Shown: positions 9,485 to 16,463 of the stretch, piece after piece
Layout of the letters: each line of letters opens with the position of its first letter
How positions within the stretch are numbered: the stretch's first letter is position 1
Source: an uncultured Phocaeicola sp.
Lineage (GTDB): Bacteria; Bacteroidota; Bacteroidia; Bacteroidales; Bacteroidaceae
Reading direction: 5' to 3'
NCBI GenBank assembly: GCA_944319745.1
Contig: CALUET010000002.1
Coordinates: 62,001-126,000, forward strand
Length of the DNA stretch: 64,000 bases
Notes under the pieces: generated by a model
Database searches by the model: none
Seen by the model: only the letters and a program-made list of their open reading frames with translations
What the model was told of the DNA's origin: nothing
Made by a program: the position numbers and the translations under genes

Positions 9485-9697
9485 ATCGGGAACAATGGTT
9501 TGTTTTTTTAAGGTTTGATGTATTGTTTGACGATAAGGAGGGCGCAATTTTGCGCAAATCATAATCGCAATATTACGAAATCTTTTTTATCGGTCAAATA
9601 ATATATATCGGCATTTTTCTTAATTTTGCGGCCGAAAAAACATCACGACCGGGTATTGTTACGAAAGAGTATCAATGCCCTAAATTAAAAGGAAGTC
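9485..9697. promoter_or_regulatory. Divergent control region with palindrome and -7 box
   Basis: This region separates the minus-strand secreted protein from the plus-strand DUF486 gene. It contains a compact palindrome, GCGCAA-TT-TTGCGC (9542-9555), of operator size. TAATTTTG at 9621-9628 fits TAnnTTTG and would serve the plus-strand gene with a leader of roughly 60 bases. No clear -7 box was found for the minus strand. Confidence 0.45.
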
Positions 9698-10069
9698 ATG
9701 AAAGCATTTTATACAATCGGTCTTTTAATCGTGTCTAACGTATTTATGACCTTTGCTTGGTACGGTCATTTGAAATTACGTCAAGAGTTTAGTTGGTTCG
9801 CATCGTTGCCTCTTATCGGTGTGATTACCTTCAGTTGGGCAATAGCCTTCCTTGAATACTCTTGTCAGGTGCCGGCCAATCGCATAGGGTTCGCGGGAAA
9901 CGGAGGACCTTTCTCGCTGATGCAACTGAAAGTTATCCAGGAAGTGATTACACTTACCGTTTTTACCGTCTTCACAACGGTGTTCTTTAAGGGAGAAGCC
10001 CTGCACTGGAATCATTTTGCCGCTTTTGTTTGTTTGATTTTTGCGGTATATTTTGTCTTTATGAAGTAG
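9698..10069 (+). CDS. DMT family protein (DUF486), small membrane protein
   Basis: A 123-residue protein with four hydrophobic helices, the full length of the DUF486 family. The helix containing NVFMTFAWYGHLK and the segment CQVPANRIGF (loop after helix 2) are characteristic. The fold is related to one half of drug/metabolite transporters, and such proteins presumably act as dimers, but no substrate is known. It stands alone behind its own -7 box at 9621-9628. Confidence 0.85.
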   Translation: MKAFYTIGLLIVSNVFMTFAWYGHLKLRQEFSWFASLPLIGVITFSWAIAFLEYSCQVPANRIGFAGNGGPFSLMQLKVIQEVITLTVFTVFTTVFFKGEALHWNHFAAFVCLIFAVYFVFMK

Positions 10070-10155
10070 GCTTTTGCTGTACGATATGCGCTTTCTCCGT
10101 CAGTAATCCGCTAACAAAAACCGTTAAGGGATGTCGCGGGGCGGAATGCTCCTTG

Positions 10156-10644
10156 TCATCCGTAGAGTTGTTTGCCGAGTAGTTTTGCCACTTGTTCCAG
10201 GTACTTTTTATCGATTTCATCAAATGCGGCAAGCATGTCGCTGTCTATATCAAGCACCCCTTTCACTTCGTTTTTTGAAAAGATGGGGACAACGATTTCC
10301 GAACGCGACAATGAGCTGCAGGCAATGTGTCCGGGAAACTCGTCGACGTTGGGGACGACCAGTGTTTCTTTTTTCGACCAGGCTGTTCCACATACGCCTT
10401 TCCCTTTGCGAATGCTGTAGCAGGCTACGCTGCCTTGAAACGGGCCTAATATCAACGTATCGCCTTCCACCAGATAAAAGCCTACCCAAAAGAACCCGAA
10501 TGCTTCTTTTAAGGCTGCACTGACATTGGCAAGTACGCTCACTTCGTGTGTTTCGTTTTCTATGAGAGAAGAAAGTTGTTTTAAAAAAACATTGTATCGT
10601 TCTGTTTTGTCCGTAGTGTTTTCTTGTTTGAAACTTGCTTCCAT
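10156..10644 (-). CDS. msrC: Free methionine-(R)-sulfoxide reductase (GAF domain)
   Basis: Cytosolic GAF-fold enzyme that reduces free methionine-R-sulfoxide using thioredoxin. The open frame extends to 10740, but the ATG at 10644 gives the normal length (162 residues) and lies 10 bases after the upstream gene's stop. The three family cysteines are present: C75 in SVACYSI, C85 in KGVCGTAW and C109 in HIACSS, with the same spacing as C84, C94 and C118 of the E. coli enzyme. The segment VVPIFSKNEVKGVLDIDSD is the conserved GAF core. It is the last gene of the minus-strand FloA operon. Confidence 0.92.
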   Translation of the reverse strand: MEASFKQENTTDKTERYNVFLKQLSSLIENETHEVSVLANVSAALKEAFGFFWVGFYLVEGDTLILGPFQGSVACYSIRKGKGVCGTAWSKKETLVVPNVDEFPGHIACSSLSRSEIVVPIFSKNEVKGVLDIDSDMLAAFDEIDKKYLEQVAKLLGKQLYG

Positions 10645-10654
10645 TCCGATTGTT

Positions 10655-11533
10655 TTAAATGCGTTCCAATACTGTTTCAATGAGATCTTCCATGCGTTTC
10701 GTGTAGGCAGTGTCGGCATTTTGTGCCACACGGTTGGCAATAACCATGCATGCTGTGGTTGCTTTATGCCCCATGAGTCTTGACAATCCTGCGACGGCCG
10801 AACTTTCCATTTCGTAATTTGTGATGCGAAGTCCCCGATATGTAAAGTCTTCTATCTTGTCATTCTGATGCGGATCGGCAAGAGGTATTCGCAATACCCG
10901 CCCTTGGGGGCCGAAGAACCCGCCGCACGATACGGTGACTCCCCGCACCATGTCATCTCCGGCAATGCGATTGGTCAGTTCTTCGTCGGCATCGATTACG
11001 TAAGGGGCGGGGGCGCACAGATTGCCGCTCCAGCCTAAATGATTCAGAAGAGCCCGTTCCATCGGTAAGTCGCATACGGCATTTCGTTCGGCATAGAAGT
11101 TTAACAGGCCGTCGAATCCGATTGATTTTTCGGAACAAATAAACGTTCCCACAGGAAGATCGGGTTGCAGTCCTCCACATGTACCGATGCGTACGATTTC
11201 CAATTGCTTCAACTGAGCTTTTTCTTCCCTTGTTTTAAAGTCGATATTGGCAAGAGCGTCTGTCTCGTTCAGCACGATGTCGATATTGTCGCAGCCGATT
11301 CCGGTGGAAATAACCGAGATCCTCTTTCCTTTGTAAGCACCCGTAATGGTCTTGAACTCGCGGTTTTCTGTTTTGCATTCCGTCTTTTCAAAAAAAGAAG
11401 CCACGAGTTCTACACGTCCCGGATCGCCGACAAAAATAATTTTGTCGGCAAGTTGTTCCGGTTTTACGTGCAAATGAAATACGGATCCGTCTTCGTTTAT
11501 GATTAATTCCGAAGGAGGAAAATATTTTTTCAT
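10655..11533 (-). CDS. udp: Nucleoside phosphorylase, uridine phosphorylase-like
   Basis: A 292-residue enzyme of the PNP/UDP phosphorylase superfamily, which splits nucleosides with phosphate to give base and ribose-1-phosphate. Motifs are FVGDPGRVE near the N-terminus (phosphate-binding), GTCGGLQPDLPVG in the centre, and NYEMESSA (ribose 2'/3'-OH binding Glu). Base specificity cannot be read with certainty; uridine is the usual annotation for this group. The start codon lies one base after the floA stop, indicating co-transcription and probably translational coupling. Confidence 0.88.
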   Translation of the reverse strand: MKKYFPPSELIINEDGSVFHLHVKPEQLADKIIFVGDPGRVELVASFFEKTECKTENREFKTITGAYKGKRISVISTGIGCDNIDIVLNETDALANIDFKTREEKAQLKQLEIVRIGTCGGLQPDLPVGTFICSEKSIGFDGLLNFYAERNAVCDLPMERALLNHLGWSGNLCAPAPYVIDADEELTNRIAGDDMVRGVTVSCGGFFGPQGRVLRIPLADPHQNDKIEDFTYRGLRITNYEMESSAVAGLSRLMGHKATTACMVIANRVAQNADTAYTKRMEDLIETVLERI

Positions 11534-11534
11534 G

Positions 11535-12542
11535 TTATTCTTTGTTGCTTATTGGTTCTTGTCCGGGAGAACGATGTTCCGGATGTGCAATACTTTCTCG
11601 CATGATTGTGTCGGCCTGGATGTTTTTCATGCGATAATAATCCATAATTCCGAGGTTCCCGCTTCGGAAAGCATCAGCCATTGCTTTGGGCACTTCGGCT
11701 TCGGCCTGTATTACGTTGGCACGTGCTTCTTCGGCTTTTGCCTTCATTTCCTGCTCCAGGGCCACAGCCATTGCGCGGCGTTCCTCTGCTTTTGCCTGAG
11801 CAATGTTCTTGTCGGCGTTGGCCTGATCGATCTGAAGTGACGCTCCGATGTTGCGGCCTATGTCAATGTCTGCGATGTCGATGGAGAGAATTTCAAAAGC
11901 CGTCCCCGCATCTAATCCTTTACGCAGCACCAGTTTTGAGATGGAGTCGGGATTTTCCAACACGGATTTGTGGTTTTCTGAAGAACCGATTGAGGAAACA
12001 ATACCTTCTCCTACGCGGGCGAGTACCGTGTCTTCTCCGGCTCCTCCCACCAATTGACGTATGTTTGCGCGTACGGTTACGCGGGCTTTGGCTATAAGCT
12101 GGATACCATCTTTGGCAACAGCGGTGACGGGGGGAGTATCGATTACTTTCGGATTAACCGACATTTGCACGGCTTCGAATACATCGCGCCCGGCCAAGTC
12201 GATGCCTGTTGCCATTTGGAAAGACAGTTCGATGTTTGCTTTCGATGCAGACACCAAGGCATGCACCACTTTTTCTACGTGTCCTCCGGCCATATAGTGA
12301 GCTTCCAACTCATCGCGGGTGATGTTGCAAAGGCCGGCTTTATGGGCTTCTATCATTGCCGGAACGATAGTGTATGGCGGAACATTGCGGATGCGCATTA
12401 AGAACAATTGAATTAAAGAGATGCGTACCCCCGATACTTTGGCCGATAGCCAGAGGAAAAACGGTACGTAATGAAAGAATATTGCCAGTAAAATAATGGC
12501 GCCACCAACTAAAATGATGGGAAGATAAATTGGTTCCGACAT
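11535..12542 (-). CDS. floA: Flotillin-like protein FloA
   Basis: A 335-residue SPFH protein that scaffolds ordered membrane microdomains. The N-terminus has a hydrophobic hairpin ([11 protein letters not shown] and [16 protein letters not shown]), then the SPFH domain with the FloA hallmark [21 protein letters not shown] long Ala/Glu/Lys-rich coiled coil follows (about 235-295). The C-terminus is short and polar. It lies 26 bases after nfeD, the classical partner of flotillins, on the same strand. Confidence 0.95.
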   Translation of the reverse strand: MSEPIYLPIILVGGAIILLAIFFHYVPFFLWLSAKVSGVRISLIQLFLMRIRNVPPYTIVPAMIEAHKAGLCNITRDELEAHYMAGGHVEKVVHALVSASKANIELSFQMATGIDLAGRDVFEAVQMSVNPKVIDTPPVTAVAKDGIQLIAKARVTVRANIRQLVGGAGEDTVLARVGEGIVSSIGSSENHKSVLENPDSISKLVLRKGLDAGTAFEILSIDIADIDIGRNIGASLQIDQANADKNIAQAKAEERRAMAVALEQEMKAKAEEARANVIQAEAEVPKAMADAFRSGNLGIMDYYRMKNIQADTIMRESIAHPEHRSPGQEPISNKE

Positions 12543-12568
12543 GATTATTATGGTTTAAAGGTTAGTAT

Positions 12569-13039
12569 TTATTGCTTTAAAGGTTGCACATAAACGGTTC
12601 CATCAATGATACGGCTTACCTGTATCGGCGTTTTCTCATCGATAAATCCATCTGATGATTGTACCTCGATAATGTGGCCTTTTATCTCGGCTTTCCCTAT
12701 CAAAGTCAGACGGGTGAGGGAGATTCCGCTATCTCCTTCCTTTATGTCGAGACCTTTAAGGGGATCGGGTTTGTAATCCAACGTTTTGTTTAGAGCAAGT
12801 CGATCGACTGTTTTTGATTTCATGAACCAAATAACCACACAGAGAACCGTAATGGCCACAACGCCTATTGTAATAAAACCGATTTGTACGCCCGAATGAG
12901 CGAAGGCATAATATATGGCGTAGATGAAACTGATTGCCGATGCGATGCCTGCAATACTGATGCCCGGTATTAAAAACACTTCGACTATAAACATCAGAAG
13001 TCCGGCTATGATTAGTGAAATGATGATAAGTGTTTCCAT
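12569..13039 (-). CDS. NfeD family membrane protein
   Basis: A 156-residue NfeD-type protein: three N-terminal hydrophobic helices (about residues 1-75), then a soluble beta-rich region that ends in the expected OB fold (LIGKAEIKGHIIEVQ and TPIQVSRIIDGTVYVQPL). It lacks the ClpP-like serine protease domain of long NfeD proteins. NfeD proteins are paired with flotillins in many bacteria and are thought to interact with them; here floA follows directly. Confidence 0.92.
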   Translation of the reverse strand: METLIIISLIIAGLLMFIVEVFLIPGISIAGIASAISFIYAIYYAFAHSGVQIGFITIGVVAITVLCVVIWFMKSKTVDRLALNKTLDYKPDPLKGLDIKEGDSGISLTRLTLIGKAEIKGHIIEVQSSDGFIDEKTPIQVSRIIDGTVYVQPLKQ

Positions 13040-13066
13040 ATCTTATGGCATGTTTTTATATTGGTT

Positions 13067-14476
13067 TCACTTGATTTTTTTTATTTCTGTATTTCTGATG
13101 GTTATTTCAAGCTGTTCTAATTCGTTTCTTAATTCATTCTCTCTTTTTTCCTTATCCAGTATTTCTGCTGAAAGTTTGTTTTTTTCGTTCTGGTTACCCC
13201 GGCTGTATGTGTCGCGTAACTTCTCGAGTGACATGCTTAGCGCCTGCAAATCTTTTTGTTTTTGCAGGAGTGTCTGAAATTGCTTGCGGGCATTTTCGGA
13301 ACGGAAATCGTTCAGTGTCGTATAAACCGTGCCGTCTTTGACAATAAAATGGAAATCATTTTTCTTTTCTTGCTTTTTCGGTTTCGACATGACTTCGTCC
13401 AATGCCCGACGGGCTGCCTGTGTCCGCTCGGGATCATACTGTGTTTTGGCGATGCTCTTCAGCGTTGCCGCATCGGTTATCAGCGTTCGGTCGGTAGTTT
13501 CGTAGTCGTATATTTCTTTGGTCTCGTTGGGGATAAAGACATAGATGCACACCTTTCCTTCCGGTTGATAGCGGTCGGATACGAACCACCCCAGATTGTT
13601 GAGTTCATCGATGGCATACATATAGTCATTCCACGGCGAGTTGAATGGCATGCCAACGTTGTCCGGTCGGAAATAAGCGTTGTCGTCCGAGTTGTATCGT
13701 GTAACAAAAATGTCGTATCCTCCTAAATTTTCTCCTCCTTCGGCTGCGTAATATAGTGTAATCCCGTCGGATGCCATGAACGGATAATCGGCATTTTCTC
13801 CCGATCCATCCAGACCTTTTACGGCTTCCGGCCGGCTCCATTTGTCGATCATGTAGATGGATGAGTACAAATGTTTCTTTCCGTCATCTCCCGGAAGCGA
13901 AACAAGCATCTTATCTTTCATCTGGTTTGTGAATGAAAAACCCGTTCCGTTTTCTCCCGGAGTAATGGTTCCGCTCTCTTCGCTGAGTTTATAGGAAGCA
14001 AGGAATGAGGAACGATCGACAACAAAACTGTCTATTACATTGATTTTTTCGGTACCTCTTATCATGCGCGCGCCGCGACGACAGCGCTCGAGTTCCAATT
14101 CTGCCGATTCCGTATCGCGTTTTTTTTGTTTTAACCAGTAGATGTGGTTCTCAATATTCTCTACTGCTTCATCGAAAAGATACAGGTCGTAATATAATTT
14201 CCCCAAATAAAGATATGCATTGATGACTTTGCGTGCTGCACTTTTTTCCAGATAGGGACGGGATTCTTCTTTTTCTCCTGTCTCATAGCAGCAGGCTCCG
14301 TACCAGAAATTATAGCTTGCGTTGGAAGGTGCTTGCTTGACAAGTTTCTGAAACACCGGTTTGGCTTCGGCAAAATTGCCTTCTGTAAACCATTTTTTTG
14401 CCTGTGTCAGTGTTTGGGAGAATGAAGCGCAGGTAAAACCCAATGCAGACAATATGATAATAAACCGTTTAATCAT
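13067..14476 (-). CDS. TPR and beta-propeller (PD40-like) exported protein
   Basis: The start is placed at the ATG at 14476 (MIKRFIIILSALGFTCASFSQ), which opens a signal peptide; an in-frame ATG at 14509 would put 11 polar residues in front. After cleavage come TPR-like helices (residues about 20-120: LTQAKKWFTEGNFAEAKPVFQ and so on), then a propeller-like region with PFMASDGITLYYAAEGGENLGGYDI, typical of PD40 blades, and a C-terminal charged coiled coil (about 390-465). The N-terminal part recalls PorE-like gliding/secretion proteins, but there is no OmpA domain. It heads the NfeD-FloA-Udp-fRMsr run and is 27 bases from nfeD. Function is unknown. Confidence 0.75.
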   Translation of the reverse strand: MIKRFIIILSALGFTCASFSQTLTQAKKWFTEGNFAEAKPVFQKLVKQAPSNASYNFWYGACCYETGEKEESRPYLEKSAARKVINAYLYLGKLYYDLYLFDEAVENIENHIYWLKQKKRDTESAELELERCRRGARMIRGTEKINVIDSFVVDRSSFLASYKLSEESGTITPGENGTGFSFTNQMKDKMLVSLPGDDGKKHLYSSIYMIDKWSRPEAVKGLDGSGENADYPFMASDGITLYYAAEGGENLGGYDIFVTRYNSDDNAYFRPDNVGMPFNSPWNDYMYAIDELNNLGWFVSDRYQPEGKVCIYVFIPNETKEIYDYETTDRTLITDAATLKSIAKTQYDPERTQAARRALDEVMSKPKKQEKKNDFHFIVKDGTVYTTLNDFRSENARKQFQTLLQKQKDLQALSMSLEKLRDTYSRGNQNEKNKLSAEILDKEKRENELRNELEQLEITIRNTEIKKIK

Positions 14477-14506
14477 TTGGTTAATCGTATGGTTGTTCTT
14501 TGAAGT

Positions 14507-14514
14507 CAAAAATA
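14507..14514 (-). promoter_or_regulatory. -7 box for the TPR-NfeD-FloA operon
   Basis: On the minus strand this reads TATTTTTG, a match to TAnnTTTG. Transcription would begin about 20-25 bases before the ATG at 14476. No clear -33 element was recognised. Confidence 0.5.
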
Positions 14515-14656
14515 CAAATATTCTTTTAATTTGGGCATAATCTTTTCAGCTATTTTCGAAATCTTTATTTAAAGGAGGGAATTTTCTGATGTGCCGGTTG
14601 CAGTGGGTAATGGAAATCTTGTTGTTCTTTCGTCGGTTTGTTTCGAAGAATTCATG

Positions 14657-14664
14657 TATTTTTG
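14657..14664 (+). promoter_or_regulatory. -7 box for ttcA
   Basis: TATTTTTG at 14657-14664 matches TAnnTTTG, with TTTG at 14637-14640 as a -33 element 16 bases upstream. The ATG at 14684 would have a leader of about 12 bases. Confidence 0.55.
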
Positions 14665-14683
14665 CGGTTGTTTTTGTGTATAG

Positions 14684-15433
14684 ATGGAGAAGAATTTGGA
14701 AGAGATAAAGTTGGTTCGCCGTATAGAAAAACGTTTTGTGAAAGGAATTGCCACGTATGGCCTGCTGGAGGACGGCGACAGGATTCTGGTCGGACTGAGC
14801 GGAGGTAAAGACTCTCTGGCTTTGCTGGAGCTGTTGGCACGGCGTGCGAAAATTTACAAGCCTCGTTTTTCTTTGGTGGCGGCCCACGTGTCGATGAAAA
14901 ACATTGCTTATGAGTCTGACCTGGAATATTTGCGTTCGTTTTCGGAGAATGCGGGAGTTCCTTTTGTGCATTGTGAGACTTCGTTCGATGCGTCGACAGA
15001 CAAGCGGAAATCGCCCTGCTTCCTTTGTTCGTGGAATCGCCGCAAGATGCTTTTTACAATAGCGAAAGAGCAAGGATGCAACAAGATTGCTTTGGGGCAT
15101 CACATGGACGATATACTGGAAACGCTTCTGATGAATATGACTTTTCAGGGCGCTTTCAGTACAATGCCGCCGCGCCTGGTCATGAGAAAATTCGATATGA
15201 CAATCATTCGCCCGATGTGTTTGGTTCATGAGGCCGATTTGGAGTCGCTGGCCCGCCTGCGGAATTATCGCAAGCAGGTAAAGAATTGTCCTTATGAAAG
15301 GGATTCCCATCGTGCGGAGATGAAGAACGTTTTGCAGACATTGGAGCAGATGAACCCCGAAGCGCGGTATTCCTTATGGGGAAGCATGGGGAATATTCAA
15401 CACGATTTATTGCCCGAAGAGAACGAACGATAG
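14684..15433 (+). CDS. ttcA: TtcA-family tRNA 2-thiocytidine synthetase (PP-loop ATPase)
   Basis: A 249-residue PP-loop ATPase that thiolates tRNA (C32 in the E. coli prototype) using an Fe-S cluster. The PP-loop SGGKDS is at residues 39-44. The cluster cysteines are present: C112 and C115 in PCFLC and C202 in VKNCPYE. GHHMDD (138-143) is the second conserved motif. Length fits the short TtcA subgroup. The gene is monocistronic, divergent from the TPR gene and convergent with the next one, 10 bases away. Since many Bacteroidota carry several TtcA-like proteins, the precise tRNA position is not certain. Confidence 0.85.
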   Translation: MEKNLEEIKLVRRIEKRFVKGIATYGLLEDGDRILVGLSGGKDSLALLELLARRAKIYKPRFSLVAAHVSMKNIAYESDLEYLRSFSENAGVPFVHCETSFDASTDKRKSPCFLCSWNRRKMLFTIAKEQGCNKIALGHHMDDILETLLMNMTFQGAFSTMPPRLVMRKFDMTIIRPMCLVHEADLESLARLRNYRKQVKNCPYERDSHRAEMKNVLQTLEQMNPEARYSLWGSMGNIQHDLLPEENER

Positions 15434-15443
15434 TTGTCCGTTA

Positions 15444-16436
15444 TCAATTCCTTTGTTCTTTTAGGAAGCGTTTCTGCTGCTCTATTTCGTAAGCATTCTC
15501 GCGTTTGAATCTTTTTTTCGTCCGCATTTTCTGTTTTTGTATAGAGTCCAGTGCCTGTTGTTGGCGGATATATTCGTAAAGACTGAGGCTGCGTCCCTTT
15601 TTTTCATCCTTCTTTTGGTCTTTATGAAGGGAATCACGGGGAGCAACATTTAGCGAATTGGTCGGATTCGTGTAGATGGGAAGTATCGGATAAGCCGGGA
15701 AAGCCGACAGAAGAAAAGGAGTCTCGGTGCTGTGTATGCTGTCTGTTGGCAAAAACGTCGTGTCGGCTGAAACCGAATCGCTCATTGTTTCGGGGGAACG
15801 ATAGAAGGTGGGATACATTTTTCTGTCCTCTTTTGTGGGCAAATACGCCTGATATGTTTTCCAGGCATTGGCATGTTTGCGGTTATGCTTGATGGCACGT
15901 CCGCGTTTGGTCAGGTTTTCGTAATACAGTTTGTTGAAATCGGTTTCTATGCCGATGCTTCCGTTTGCGGAATTCGGCTCGTTTCTCCGATAAAAATCGT
16001 TCGGCCATGCAGAAGCCCACTTGCTTCCGTTTACGGAATTCCGGCGGAACGGATCGAGGACGAACGTCATGATTTCCCTCCGTTCCCGGCTGAATATGAC
16101 ATCGTAAACAGGATCTTCGCCGAATTTTGTCCAGATGGAGTAGGGCAGCATCCGTATAAATCTCATCTTCTTTCCGGTGGCAGTCGTGTCGTTTTTGTAC
16201 AGGGAAATGTAGGCATCGTGCTTGAATTTCATCCAGTTTCTTCCTTGAAGTTCCTCAATGAGTTCCTGCTCCGGGAGAGTTTCCTGTCCGTTGAAGTTGA
16301 ATTGGATGAGTTTGATCGCTTCAGAATTCAGCTTGAGTTCTTCCTCTTTCTTCTCTGTTTGAGAAAAAACGGGCTGTACTCCCATCAGAAAGAGTACAAT
16401 CCCGTATGCGATATTTGTCTGCCAATGCCGTTTCAT
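15444..16436 (-). CDS. Exported protein of unknown function (Bacteroidales-type)
   Basis: A 330-residue protein with an N-terminal signal peptide (hydrophobic IAYGIVLFLMGVQPVFSQ, cleavage near FSQ-TEK). The mature part begins with a globular segment containing IQFNFNGQ and FMLDP-like strands up to about residue 190, then a low-complexity Ser/Thr/Pro stretch, and ends in a very basic and glutamine-rich helix (KQKMRTKKRFKREN). I do not recognise a characterised family; it resembles short DUFs confined to Bacteroidales. It is the last gene after the M16 protease, 27 bases away on the same strand. Confidence 0.65.
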   Translation of the reverse strand: MKRHWQTNIAYGIVLFLMGVQPVFSQTEKKEEELKLNSEAIKLIQFNFNGQETLPEQELIEELQGRNWMKFKHDAYISLYKNDTTATGKKMRFIRMLPYSIWTKFGEDPVYDVIFSRERREIMTFVLDPFRRNSVNGSKWASAWPNDFYRRNEPNSANGSIGIETDFNKLYYENLTKRGRAIKHNRKHANAWKTYQAYLPTKEDRKMYPTFYRSPETMSDSVSADTTFLPTDSIHSTETPFLLSAFPAYPILPIYTNPTNSLNVAPRDSLHKDQKKDEKKGRSLSLYEYIRQQQALDSIQKQKMRTKKRFKRENAYEIEQQKRFLKEQRN

Positions 16437-16463
16437 GAGAGGATTTATTTATGAAAACTCCGG

